Shown here piece by piece: positions 27,301-42,300 of a DNA stretch of 64,000 bases. A model generated the notes under the pieces. It did no database searches, had not been told where the DNA came from, and saw nothing but the letters and a program-made list of their open reading frames with translations. The first letter of the stretch is position 1. Each line of letters starts with the position of its first letter. Origin of the DNA: Azorinus chamasolen (lineage: Eukaryota; Mollusca; Bivalvia; Cardiida; Solecurtidae). The translations under genes were made by a program, and so were the position numbers. Where the stretch lies: the NCBI GenBank assembly GCA_963576725.1, contig OY755239.1:55391640-55455639 (forward strand), read 5' to 3'.

Positions 27301-30300
27301 TGTATCACTCTCTTCTTTCCAGACCACCAGGGGGTTATCATTCACATCTGCCAGTCTCTTCTCCTCTCTCCTCTTTTGACTTCTCTCTGACCTTTGACTT
27401 CTATCAGACTTTGAACTTTTATCTGACCTCTGACTTCCTGAGCCCCGACTGTCAGTTGACTTGTTTGACTTCTGACCCTGCGAAATCTCCCCTTGAGATG
27501 GCTTCTTCTGATTTTCTCCTGTGTCATCCGATATCAGTACACAGTCAAGAGACCCATGTTGATCTCTTTGAGACCCAACTTCAGAATTCTGTGACTTTAT
27601 CTCAATCACCTCCTGATCTGCTGATTCATCTTGTCCATTACCTATATCTTTGCTAACGGTTAGCTCTCTAACTACCTGATCCTCGGACTCTTTGTCCTTG
27701 GGGCAGCTCATACTGAGGCTCAGTCTGCCCTGTGACCTTTGACCTTGGGTTATTTCTCCTTGTGATGGAGTTAGGTGTAAAAACAACTGCTCTGATTGTT
27801 CTGGAAATAAAATGAATTGAAAATACAGTATAACGGCGTAATTTCGACTCTCGTTTTTCCGAGATACCCGCCTATTCCGAGGGGATCTTGAGGTCCCGGC
27901 TCAAATTCTATCAAATCTCATTGAAAATACCTGCATTAATCCGAATAGCGATAATCCGAAAATTCGAGCATGTGTGCTGGTCCCGCGGACCATTCTGGTT
28001 CCCTTTATTGATCGTTTAATTCGAGCACGGTGTTTTCCCACCTTCGAGGTAATTATTCACACCTTCTCGATACCCTGTCGTAACCTTTTGAAAGATCCGT
28101 CTATGGGGCATTTTATCTTCCAAATGTGTGAATAACACATTCATTGGATTCATAATTTGCATACATTCGCAAACGTGTAGTGATTTTCGGTACCGCTGAA
28201 AGTGTGCCATATAACGTCTTTCTGCTTTAAGTTTTAAAATAGTGCAGTGCTTTTCGTGTAATACTTTGAAATTCGCAATATTTTGGTACTTTTAGACAGT
28301 CTCGTTGATGCAGACTCTTGCTACGAGAGATGAACGAGAATAACTATTTCAGACGAAAAAAGCCTGGTGTTTCGATTATTAATTGATTGGGTCACTCACC
28401 CTGATTTTCCTTACTACGAAACAGCACGGGAACGAAACGATAATGTTTGTTTGTGCACCCAACTCAGCACCAACAACTAAATTAATGTCGACAAATGGAA
28501 AATTATGCAAAATAAACGACCTAACGCTACACGCTACGACTGTTCTAGGGATATGTCTAAATGGTTTGAAACAAGTTTTGAGTTTATAGTGAAGGGTCCG
28601 TTGAACGGACCTATACAAATTATAGTGAAACTTCGGTCGCCGATGTGAATTGTGTTTTCCGTTATCACTTATATAAGGAAAGAATCGATGAATTATATAT
28701 GCATTGAATGTTATGATAATGTTAAAAAAAATACTGTGAAGAAATACGCTTTCTGTCGTCGTCAAACAATGATCTTAGGAAATGACATAGAATGCTCTCG
28801 ATCGGTTCTTTCGAGCATCGCGATAATCCGAGGTTTTTGCTGATTCCCGATGGTGCTCGAAATAACGCTAATATACTGTATTAGATATGTTTGAACTGAG
28901 TGTCATCTTGCTGAAGCAGGTGGTATGTTAATGAATTATAACGATTCTCTGGTAAAACAATGATGCAGTGTGCATATTTTCACGTCTTAACCCTTTATTT
29001 CATGAATTATTCAACTCAGATATATAATGACTGTATGAATATCAATAAGCTAAATTATTATAATGGCATCACCTGAAAAGAGAAATTTTACCATATCAGA
29101 AACGATAGAAATAGATTTATATTATTTCATAAGCAAATAGAGCAGACCTCGATCAGGTGACTCCTATAGGAGCCATCTAATCTGGGTCTACTCTGTTTGC
29201 AAAGGTGCAAAAGTAAAGGGTTAAATACAGGGACTACTTATCATAAATTGTTACAACAACCCACAATATCTACCTTCTTGCTGTGTTTCTGCCGTGCCAG
29301 TGGGTATCAAAATGACCTCGTCCTCAGACTCATCGATGACCTGTTGGTCCCCTGCACCGACTTTGGACACTATCGCTGGCAACTTGCTTCTGTCTTCAGC
29401 ATCTTTTTTGCTGTCTACACCTGTCTGCTGCTGCCTCTTAACAGGAGCTTTGGCTTCTGATAACTTACTCCTCTATGAATAAATATGAGAACGTTTTAAC
29501 CTTTAATGTGCTGAAATCATGTGTTATCATTTCCCTTTTCAAGAGCATCTCAGATGGATGCCCAAGAGGTATAACTTCTTAACCCATTCCCTCGTATTGA
29601 CACCTCTGTAAAAGTCATTTTTGGAAACCACTGTGATAAATAGAGCATTTGCTCCATAGGAACAAATGCTCTTTTTATCACAATGGTTTCAAAACTATAC
29701 AATTCAGAAATTTACCATTTTTGCTAGTAAATGCTCCTTTTCGGTAGATTATTCAAAAAAAGGTTGGGTCTAAAATAGCCTATGAGGAAATGGATTAAAT
29801 ATGAATGATACAACAATGATATTACTAGATTATAGCCTTTGAGATGGTGTGAAGTTTGATAAGGATGGTAAAAACTGAAAAAATGTCAGAATTCTTGTTT
29901 GCGGGATCTAATAGGACTACTCTGCTTGCAAGTCCATTAAAATATTTCTTTACCTTGAGCCGAACACTATCCTTACAAATAGGAGACTAGAAATGTGTCC
30001 ATAGGACACTGATGCCCCCACTTCAGACTTTTTGTCACAGAAAAGGCCATTTTTAAAGTCATTTTTGCGAATAAAAGGCCGCAACTCCTAAACGATTCAC
30101 ATGGCTATCAAACTTGACCAAGATATAAGGCCACAAACATGTGTGTAAAGTTTGGTGTGGATTGGACAAATACTTTCCAAAACAAAGTCCAGAAAAATTC
30201 TTCTAGATGTGCGTACAGACGGACGTACGGACAAGGGCAACCCTATGTGCCTCCACTATGTGGGGGCATAAAAAATTGTTTCACAGCAAAATGCACACAC

Positions 30301-33300
30301 ATACCTTAGTTTTACTGGTTTTGATTTCATCGTCATCAACTAGGGTATTCACCAGAAGAGCTGCATCAATATCCTGAAATATACCAACATGACTGTGACA
30401 AATACAACAAGTAATGGGAGCATTGAAAGCAATGCCATACTCCCCTAACTCATTATAATAAAGCTTAATACCAAATATCACCTCATTATATGCTAGGGTT
30501 TAGAAAAAAATCCAGGAAACGGAAGTGTGACTGACTGACAGACGGACTGAATACAAGCCTATAGTCCCCTTCGGCATTGTCGGTAGGGGACTAAAAATCA
30601 ACCCCTTTCAATACTATGCACTTTTGTCTGGAAATACAGTCTAATCACGATACTACGAATCACGTTCGAACGAAATACCGGTTTGCTACGAATAACACCC
30701 CAGGTCCCGGCCGATTTTGTTCTTGTTTCAATTGCAAAAAGATGCGAAAGTACGAAAATGCGAAACTACGAAAAACACGTTATTGCGAGAGGTTTTCGTA
30801 GTCCCTTAAACACAAAAACAGTGGCAAAAAGATGCATTTTTACGAATCTCACCTGTGCGATGTTTTCACACTTCTGAGAGACATTCGTCGCTCCAGTCAG
30901 CATAATTATCCATTGTTGACACACCTGGCCTGCCCGATACGCTTTAATGATCAGCACCCGTGTTTGTTTGTGACAGGATTAGACTAACTACATATCAAAT
31001 GTCCCAAATGATTAAAGCTTGTATCGTGCAATTATGCACAATTACGTTTTCACACACATCGTGTTGTAAATGATTACCATACAGGCATACTGACGTGTTT
31101 GTTTGTAGTCAATGTCTCAAAGCATATAAAACTTATATGCCAAACTTATAAAACCAGTTACACTGGTCATCAAACCTGTGTCTACACTGCTTCTATACGC
31201 ATATAAACGATGTCACAGTTTTCTATGCATTTTGTTTTTATTCCTGAATGAAAATATGAATGTATTGATTCGTTTCTTGTTTTATACATAACCCTTATGG
31301 ATTGCTAGAAAGTTCGAGTTCATGTCTCTAGTTAAAGGGAGCATTTAAATACTAAAATCCTTATGCTGTCACCAAATTCTTGGTTGTCACTTCACGTTCG
31401 AAAGAATAGTCACATAATATGGTTTGATGAAAAAGAACGAACAGAATCTTTGGAAATGACTCGTTTACTCCCTCCTATCTAGAGTTTGATGAGCTGGCAT
31501 TGCGCGGTTCGTGTTTTTTACATAACCCGTTTTGCACTGGCATATGACATTACACATTATGATTTGACCACCTTTTGCATGAGGCGTGTGATACAAAATC
31601 AATAATGTACACTGTAGTAAGTGGGAATGTGAGTAGATTGTCAAACAAGGCATAAAATATATTAAATATAACACAAACATGTACAGGAATATCTTTATTA
31701 TGCAACAGTAAATTGCGACAATATTATTACATATAATGACCAATACAATAGCGATGTATGGTATGTGTATGCATTCACTACGAAACCGAGAAAAGGTTTG
31801 TGGGAATTAGTTCGTATCCTAAAGATGCATTAATACGAAAATGCGAAACTACGAAAAATCGGCCCGACCCGGTCCCGATTCGTAGTATCGCGATTAGACT
31901 GTATTGCTGTCTCCTACATTTTTCAAAATACACTTCCTTCTATTTTGTATCAGAAGTAGTGCCTGTATGTCACTGTTTGTTTCCTGATGAGATGCCGAAT
32001 ATTTGGATTCAAAATGTGTGAAAAAAATTCCTACAGTGCATTTCTGCATTATCTTGTCCTGCATTAACCCTTTCCTCCATAAATACGCCTTTCTATGCCT
32101 CTGTAAAAGTCACCTATTGAAACCATTGTGATAAATAGAGCATTTGCTCCTATAGGAGCAAATGCTCTATTTATCACAATGGTTTCAAATTACAAAACTC
32201 AAAAAATTCCTTTTCTCTAGTTAATGCTCCTTTTCGGTAGACTTATTCAAAGAGGTTGGATCTAAAAAAAGCATATGAGGGAATGGGTTAACCCTTAATG
32301 ACAATATGGATATTAACTAGCTGAATTTTAATAATGGCACATGGACCCAGCAAATGTTGGCCATGGCAGACCCTGATCAGATGGTATCCACAAGATCTAT
32401 TCCGCTTACAGGTATTTCTATGAAGTAAAGGGTTAATGATTAACTCTTTACCTGATAGAGACACCTCTTCATGCATTTCCTGTAGGAGCTGTCTGATCAG
32501 GGTCTGCTCTGTTATTTATCACAATAGTTTCAAAAAGTGACTTTTACAGAGGCGTCAAAATGCATCAATATGTGGGATTGGGTTAAAATATGAATATGCA
32601 TGAGGCAGAATGTTAACATACTTACCACAGGAGACTTCCTGAGGGAGGCCAACTCTGCATCAGGGTTTTTTGTATCTTTGCTATTCAGACTGTTCTTTTC
32701 TGAAGAGTCCCCGAACTCAAGCCCCTGTACAGAAAATGATCAAACGTTTTACCTAAAAGTACATGTATTTCAACACTCAAAGCGTTTCAATGAAACTACT
32801 TTTAGAAATATTCGGAATAATTTGAAATTTCTACTGTATTTATACAGTAGAATCTCTGCATAGTGATTACTTAAAGAATGAAGACTGGAGTCTATATGAG
32901 CCGGTAATAAATAGATAATGCAGAAAGATCCTAAGGGATTCAAAGTACCATGAATATCGTTACAAGCAAAATTTATTGTATTTAGGAAAGATAGATGAAA
33001 TATTTTCTGTAATTCTCTGCTTAATGTTGTCTTGAAGGTCCCCATTAGAATTGTCTCTATCAGGTGCTTCTAAGTGCCAATAAGATAAAGTTTGGTGGAA
33101 AATAAATGACTTGGGTACAGAGCTAAAGATAAAGGTGCATACCCAAATACTAAAATCATCATTTCTCCACCAAACCCTATGTTGTGACCACTCTTTAGAA
33201 TTGTCTCAAAGATACGATTTTAAAGAGTGGTCACAAAATAGGGTTTGGTGGAGAAATAAAGAAATTATTCATGAAAATGTTTCAATTTACGCCTCTGTGG

Positions 33301-36300
33301 GTGGATCACTATCTACAGATCTATATGTTTCTGAGGGGTAATTTTTATGTCAATGGCTAATCTACCTTGGAGTTCTCTGCTAAGGTGCTGGCAGCATTCA
33401 CATCAAACATGGAAGTCTCATCACATTCTGGTAAAGACAGAGTAATGTCAGTCACCTTCTGGTAACCTTTAACCCTTTACGCTATAAATACGCCTTTAAA
33501 TGACTTTGCGAACAGAGCAGACCCAGATCAGGTAGCTCCTGTAGGAGCCGTCTCATCAGGGTCTGATCTGTTTGCTTTATGACAGTCACCTTCTAGTAAT
33601 CACAAAGTATAATGACAATCACCTTTTGGTAAACTTAAGACAAAGAGTAATGACAATCACTTCCTAATAAATTTTAAAGACACAACGACTAACAAATCAC
33701 CATAAAGACTGAGTAATAAAAGACATATGCTTTGAAAGAGAGGCAATAGAAATTTTGGTGATGCTTTTGACATAGACACTGTAAATAATCCTTGATTTAA
33801 TTTAATTCATTCACAAATAAATGCTATGTCACTATAATGTATATTATTCCATATAGCAAACAGGGAAGACACTGACCAGATGGTCTGATATGGGCATTCC
33901 AAGGTGCTGAAAGGTGTATACATTGAGTACACCAAAGTACAGTTGAACTTCGATAACTCAAACTTCAAGGGACCATACAAATTAGTCTGAGATAACAGAA
34001 GTTCGAGTCATCCGATTTGTAGTCTGAACACTTTCTCAAGACCACAGCTTAATACAGGTCTAAAGTAATGCTGAAAGCTCCTGTAGGAGCTTTCAGCATT
34101 ACTTTAGACCTGTATTAAGCTGTCACGTGTGTTTCTAGATATCTGTAGAGATACATTATTAGAGCAATTCTGTATTGTAATTTTGGAAGGACTGGAAGTT
34201 TTCTTCCGAGTTATCGCGAAGTTCGAGTTATCCGAGTTCGAGATATCAAAGTTCAACTGTATCTAATTCGTTAGGTGATGCTATTATGTCCAGTAAGATG
34301 GTGTTTCAGCTTCACCTTATTTATATTTTAACACAATACAAACCTTGTGAATGCTGAGTTGGTGAACCGGGTATAATGATAGGGGTAGATCCATACACCT
34401 CAGGGGATGGAGAAATTGCATTCCTGAAATATCAATATAAAAACTGCAGCCATTCAAACTGATAGAGTCTGCAAAACTAGAGACTGGTTCAATGCTTCAA
34501 AAAAGAGTTTGCTTCCATTTCTATCCAAACAGTGAAAAGACAGACAAGACACCAAGTAACTCATCAAGATCTGCATCTTTTGCATAGTTCAGCATAAATC
34601 TGCACATATCGTAGTACAAGATAAATTAGTGACATACCAGTACTTCATCTTACAGCTGGTACAAAACATCCATACATAACATCCAGAGTATTAGAAAATT
34701 CTGTTAACCCTTTCCTTCATATAAACTTTTTTTTAACGCAATTGCAAATAGAGTAAACCCAGATCAGACGGCTCTTATAGGAGACGTCTGATCAGGGTCT
34801 GCTCTGTTTGGTAATGGAATTTCTGTTTCTTTACTTTTTAAAATGGCTACAATGCTCCTCCTTCCATAGTTCATGATAACTATTATGTCCCATGAATGTT
34901 CAGTAGGTATTTAAACATAAAACAGAGAAAGGATTAAATACCTTTGCAAACAGAGTAGACTCAGATTCAACAGCTCCTGTAGATACTGTCTGATTTGGTT
35001 ATGAAATATAAGTCCACAATGACCTACAGTAAAACCTCTCTATAACGGCCACTAAATTACATCCATTATTTTGGGTTAGAGGCAGGTGGCTGCTTAAAGC
35101 AAGGTGAAAGTAAAACAGAACGCTCCTATTGGAGCGTTCTGTTTTACTTTCACCTTGCTTTAAGCAGCCACCTGCCCTAGATACGAACTAATTAAAACAA
35201 TTAAGTGGCCATTATAGAGAAGTTTTACTGTAATATCCTCTATAATTTAAGGCACAAGCAAGGGTTTCAGAGACAGGTGTAGACTAACAAGATCACAGAA
35301 TCTCTGAGTCTGCACTCATTCAGTCTCCTTTTTAGTAGTCTCTACTACCAGCAAAGGTTTCTAGAGCAGGTGCTCACTGCCAAGTTCACAGTACATGTAC
35401 TTCTAAGTCTATGATAACCTAGTCTCCTCTATAATTTAAGACGCCAGCTTGGATTTCTGGAACAGGTGTAGACCACAAGGGTGACAGTATTTCTAAGTCT
35501 GCACTAACTTGGTCTCCTCTATATTCTCCAGGACCAGGATGATTTTCTCAAATTCTGTGACAGGGGAATACTGCCTAGGTGACAGTATTTCTAAGTCTGC
35601 ACATACCTGGTCTCCTAAATTGTCTCAGGCACTATTGTGTGTTTCTGGGACAGGTAGATGACAGTATTTCTAAGTCTGCACTTACCCAGTCTCCTCAATT
35701 GTCTCAGGCACTAGCATGGGTTTCTGGGACAGGTGCAGACTACCAAGGTGTTCCGCTGGTGTTAACACAGGCTCAGTCTCTGTACGACCTGGGACAAAAA
35801 AACATGCTCATAAACAACAGCATTATGAATACTTCCCACTGATTGCAATACCAGATGTACAGTACAATTGTATATATGGTCAAACCCCTCTACACCGGAC
35901 ATTAAATTTAATATAAATATCGGTCTTGCAGACAGGTAGCAGCTTAATGCAGAGTGAAAGTCATGCAGAAAGCTCCTCTAGGAGCATTCTGCAAGACATT
36001 TACCATGCATTAAGTAGCCACCTGCCTGAAAGTATCTAAAATCTTCTCTACTAGAATTCTGGTTTAGAGAGGTTTTACTGTATAAAAAGACTGTAGCAAC
36101 AACAGTTCATGTCTGAAAGAAACAATAAAAATGAAGAGAATCATCTCCTCTACTAGTGCCTACTATCCTCTCTATGGATATGCTAACTTTCAAAATTGTG
36201 GCTTGAAAACTTTCTGATGTTTTCTCAGACAAATGTGCGGAACACCTTCTTTCTGGCAAAAACAGATACAGACCTAATCAAGCTGTGTGTTGCAAAATGC

Positions 36301-39300
36301 TTTAGTATCATGCAAGTTTCTGCAAGAACTTTTGCATATATCATTTTATGCCCAGTCATCAGTTTTATCAGGCAACTGAAATATGCTTAATTTATGTTAA
36401 GAATTGAGTGAGTGAGTTGGGTTTTACGTCCGACCAACAGTATTTCAGTTATTTGCAGACGGCACCCGCTCACTGGAATGCCCCTGCCACGGGCACACGG
36501 CAAGGGCACCCCACCCAGTCACATTATCCTGACATCGGGCCAACCAGTCCTAGAACTACCCTTTTAATGTCAAGCGTAGACAAGGGAGCTACTAGTACCA
36601 ACTTTTAACGACTTTTGGTCTGTCGCGGCCGGGGATCTAACCCACGACCTTCTGTACTGAATGTTAAGAATTAAAATTATGAACTACAGTCTCCACACAA
36701 AGACAAACATTACCTGCAGCTGTATCTGTGGCAAACATATCTTCCTGGGAGGATGCAAACAGGCTGAACCTATAGCCAGTGGCATGGGCGTCCTGTGTCT
36801 TATACAACTCACACTGGTCATAGCTGCCTAGGTTTGAACGATTCTTAGACTGGAAACTATTGGGAAGATCAAGAGTGTATTACGTAAGTAACATTTAATC
36901 CATTCCCTCATAGTGATTGGCTATTTTTTAGATCCACTTTGTAAAGGGTTAAACATATTGCATCCAAATAAATATCAGTATCTATTTGATTGGTAAAAGT
37001 TATCAAGGATTTGCCAGGCAGCTTACAGGGTAAACATTTTACTAGTTGCAGTAACACCATAAAACATGTCAAAACTGGTAATAAACAATTTGATATGACT
37101 AGAGGCAATAAATTGACCATTGAGAAGAAAAGAATGAGCAAGATATAGGATGGATAAGAATATTTCTCAGCTCATATGAAATGACACAGACACAAGCCTT
37201 AAAACAGAGTCCCACCCCCTTCTTTTCAATGAATGTATGTGTTTCGCAGAAATGAGCCCCGAGACCAACGGATCCATGGACAAATCACATCCTGGTGTAT
37301 AACAATGACGAACAAGTCCACTTCACTTCAGATACAGAAAACAAAGGTGTAACAACTTCAAGACAGACTTACCTTGACTCACTACTGGGGATGTTCTCTG
37401 ATTCAGTTCGCTGTTCTTTTTCTACATATGAAGAATAACAATGTGAATATACAATACACTGAATTTCAAATATCCAACACAGCAATACATATGTATGTGA
37501 TCTTCAGACATATTTGTTTTTCCTTGGAAAGTTTACATTATAAAACTTCAGCTAATAAAAATTCATGAATATTGAACAGGGAAAGGGTTCCAATATTTTT
37601 TCAGTCATGAGTGACACACGATTCCATGTCAATTAATTTTGGCAATAGACATGATACAGAGAGAATTTTATGGATTAGAGCAACCCCCCCCCCACACACA
37701 CACACACACACAAATTGGGGGCTTTTTGTTTGATGTCTATAACATTCCATATGGGCTTCCATGAATTTTCATGCAAGAAATAATGATATCATGAATATTG
37801 ATACAGGAAATTTAGGCATAACAGAAACTGTAGATTCAGATCTATATTATTTCCCAAGCAAATAGACCTTGATCAGATGGTTCCTACAGGTGCCAGCTGA
37901 TCTGGGTCTACTCTGCTTGCAAAGGCGTAATATGTACATATATGGAGTAAGGGTTAAAGCACTTAAAGGGGCAGAACAGAGAGGAGGGAAGGGGAGAAAA
38001 ACTCTTAACCCTTTCCCTGTTTTATGTTTATTACAAATTCCAATACCTACTGAATATTCATTCACAAAATAGTTACAAAGAAATATGGAAGGTATTACAT
38101 TGTAGACATTTTAGAAAGCAAAGAAACAGATCTATCAAATTCTATAAGCAAACAGAGTAGACCCTGATCAGACGGCTCCTCTAGGAGCTGTCTGATCTGG
38201 GTCTACTCTGCTTGCAAATGTGTAAAAACACGTTTATATGAGGGAAAGGGTTAAGGTCACCTGGCCCTTAATATGCCAAGTGTAAGGCTTTGTTACATGG
38301 CAATACATAAATTAACCCATTCCCTCACAGGCTATTTTTAGATCCGACCACTTCGAATAAATCTACCGAAAAGGAGCATTAACTAGAGAAAAAGAAATTT
38401 TTAACTAGAGAAAACGAAAGTTTTGGAATTTTGTAGTTTGAAACCATTGTGATAAATAGAGCATTTGCTCCTATAGGAGCAAATGCTCTATTTATCACAA
38501 TGGTTTCAATAGGTGATTTTTAAAGAGGCGTAGAAAGGTGTATTTATGGAGGAAAGGGTTACAGAAGTCCGTATCATGTATTTCATCTTCGGTATGCACT
38601 GGGTCTGACCTATTTCTAAAAGTAACATTCTTTGCTGAGTGAAATGTATCATGAAATACCTCAGCTTCTACATCCTAATGGAATATTTTTAGCCCTTTTA
38701 CTCCATGAATATTCATGTGAGAAATAACAATGTCATGAGTATAAATTACATTCGTTTTTATAATGGCACATGAACAAAGGAAATTTTGGCCATGGCAGAA
38801 ACTGTAATCATATCTGTATTACTTCATCAGCAAACAGAGCAGACCCTGATCAGACAGCTCCTACAGGAGCTGTCTGATCAGGGTCTACAATGTTTACAAG
38901 GGCATAGAAAGACATATTTATGGAGTAAAGGATTAATCAAAGTTCATTTCTAAAAAAGTTTCTTTTCTTTTCAGCATCTTACCTGTCATAGTTTTCTGTA
39001 TGACTGTGACATCCCCCCTATCTTCACTTTTGTCACCATTTGCTTCATGACTTTCCTCCTCAGACTCACTAAAATACAGATACAAACACATGCAACTACT
39101 GTTATACCTGCTCTGTTTGCCAATGGAATTTGATAAATCGGTTTCTTTACTTTCTTAAATGGCTTCAATGTTCCACCTTACATATGTAATTATACCTATT
39201 CTGCCCATGAATATTTTGAAATGAACATAGCACAGGGAAAGGGTTAACCCTTTCCCTGTTCTGTGTTTATTCCAAAGTTCAATACCTACTGAATATTCAT

Positions 39301-42300
39301 GGCCAAAATAGTTATAATGAAATGTGGAAGGTGGTACATTATAGCCATTTTAGAAAGTGAAGACACAGATCTTTCAAGTTCTATTAGCAAACAGAGTAGA
39401 CCCTGATCAGACGGCTCCTCTAGGAGCTGTCTGATCTGGGTCTACTCTGTTTGCAAATGTGTGAAAACACGTTTATATGAGGGAAAGGGTTAAGAGAGCT
39501 TTTAACACATAAAACAAGACAACTTTCAGTAAACCATGGGCAGTTGAAAACAGGCAAAATCATGGCTATCAGCTAGAACAAAGAAAGCAGGTACTGATCT
39601 GACCGGACAGTTTATATAATGTTGCAAAACCTGAACACTCTACTATCAATGCTCTATTAGTGGCCAAAAAGAGAAGAGATATTACCCTGTAAAAATACAT
39701 GAAATGTTCATGGCCCATAGTCAAAAGCTGCACTTGTGGTAGTTAGTTAACTCTTTACCTCATAAATATTCATATATGAAATAATGACCAGAGCTACAGA
39801 TAACAGTGCGTACTCAAATACTAAAATAGTCATTTCTCCACTAAACCCTATACTGTGACCACTCTTTAGAATCATCTCGAAGAGGCGATTCTAAAGAGTG
39901 GTCACAGTATAGGGTTTGGAGGAGAAAAAAAGAAGCTATTGTTGAAAATGTTTTAATTTACGCATCTTATCTGGAGCTCTGTAATGACATCACAATCATT
40001 TATTAGCAGAACTTTTATTATGGTACATGTATATGAAAACAGAATTTTTTGGCTTTGGCATAAACAGTAGAATAAGATCAATATAATTCCAAGAGAAAAC
40101 AGAGCAGGCCCTGATCAGGTGGCTACTACAGGAGCTGTCTGATCTGGGTCTACTCTGTTTGCAAAGGTGTGAAAAGGTGTCTCTATCAGGAAAACTAACA
40201 CACCTAATGTTTGTATGAAGCTAGATAAAATATAATAAAAAAGATTGTTATTATGCGACAATAATACAAGGGCTACTTTTTTTACTATGTCTAACTTATT
40301 AAAATACCTGAAACAGGCCTACAAGAAAATTAAGAGTTTTAACCCTTTACTCCATGAATAATCATGTAAGAAATAATGACACCATGAATATTAATAAGAT
40401 TACGTCTTGATATAATAGCAGATGGACACAGGAATTTTTGGATATGGCAAAAACTGTAGGATCATATCTATATTATACCACAAGCAATTTTTGAAGCAAA
40501 CAGAGAAGATCCTGATCATGCAAAGGTGTATGAAGGCTTATCTGATCTGGGTCTACTCTGTTTGCACAGGTGTATGAAGGTGCATTTATGGAGTAAAGGG
40601 TTAAAATGAATGCCTTACCTGACATAGTCTGATGGTTCTGTGTGCTCGGTATGACGCTCGGAGTCGTACTCACTGTCCGGGACTAACACTTTACCTACAG
40701 GGAAAGACAAAAAGTTCTGAAAGTTCTGCATCACATTCTGAAAGGACCTTTTTGCTTTACATTCTCTCTGTATTAAAGCTTTACTACATATACGGTATGT
40801 ATGCCATTTAATGCCTTGGCAAACAGTAAACCCAGATTAGACAGCTCCATTAGCAGTCATCTGATCAGGGTCTGCTCTGTTTGCTTATGGAATAATATAG
40901 ATCTGAATCTACAGTTTCTGCCATGGCCAAAAATACCTGTCTTCATATGCCATTATAGACACTTATATAATAAATATTCATGATGTCATTATTTCTGGCA
41001 TGAATATTCATGGAGTAAAGGGTTAATAAGACAAGTGTTTATTTAGGTGTTTGCACATGTACTTTTTGTATGCTTGCAGCAAATTTATGACACCCTATGC
41101 AAACTGTGGATCCAGATGAAATGCCAAGCAACTAAGTATGTCATCAGGCTCCAAACACTTAATAGTTCAGAGCAACAGATAGAGGTGCATACTCAAATAC
41201 TAAAATCGTCATTTCTCTACCAAACCCTATGTTGTGACCACTCTTTAGAATCGTCTCTTCGAGACGATTCTAAAGAGTGATCACAACATAGGGTTTGGTG
41301 AAGAAATAAAGGAGTTATTTGTGAAAATGTTTTACTTTATGCATCAGTTATCGCATCTTATCGGGACCTCTGATAGTTGGTCTTTATATGCATCTAATGA
41401 AGCTGCAACTTTTGAACTCAAAGAAGCTTGCAAAAAAATTGCATCCAGCACCTGTTGGGTGCAGTTTTTGAAACAAAGTAGAGGAAGAAAAATGCACTTT
41501 CGAGAATTGTAGCATTTTGCAGACAAAATTTACTTTAACCCTTTTCTTCATATAAACGTGTTTTCATGCATTTGCAAATAGTGTAGACCCAGATCAGACA
41601 GCTCCTATAGGAGCCATCAGATCAGGATCTGCTCTGTTTGCCAATGGAATTTGAAAGATCTGTTTCCTTACTTTCTAAAATGGCTACAATTTTCCACCTT
41701 CCATATTTCGTTATAATTATTTTGTCCATGAAAATTCAGTAGGTACTGAACATAGAACAGGGAAAGGGTTAAGTGTTGAAGGGAACAAATCTGCAAAACT
41801 CCATTGACAACAGTGCTGCAGATACATGTACAGTAACACACCTCTAAACTGGAATTCTAGTAGAGAAGAACTGAGATTATTTTTAAGTAGGTGGCTGCTT
41901 AATGCAGGTTGAAAGTCATGCAGAAAGTTCCTAGAGAGCTTTCAGCATGACTTTCACCCTGCATTAAGCTGTCACCGGACTCCAAGACTGATATCTACAC
42001 TAAATTTAACATCCGGTTTAGAGGGGTTTCACTGTACACAAAGATTCCCAGAAGTTTACAGATTTAATTCTTACCTTTCTTACTGGCCAAGGCTGTTTCA
42101 CTAGGTATATCAATATCCAATCTACTTCCCTTTTTTTGTTCATCTGGTTTCTTTTTATCTGGGTTCTATAAATAGAAGTGTGCATCTATGACCATGAAAT
42201 CTTACTGGTATGATCTACGGTACTTTCTTAACATTTTATCTTATGAATATTCAAGTAAAGAGTAATGTACTATGACTGTATGGAGATTGATCAGCTTAAT

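Noticed and set aside
27288..27656. 122-codon plus-strand frame
   Set aside because: Antisense shadow of 53BP1 exon 13, which has supported splice sites and homology.
28379..28765. 128-codon frame on the minus strand
   Set aside because: Lies inside the AT-rich interior of a non-autonomous pogo-like element; composition is low-complexity and no domain is visible.
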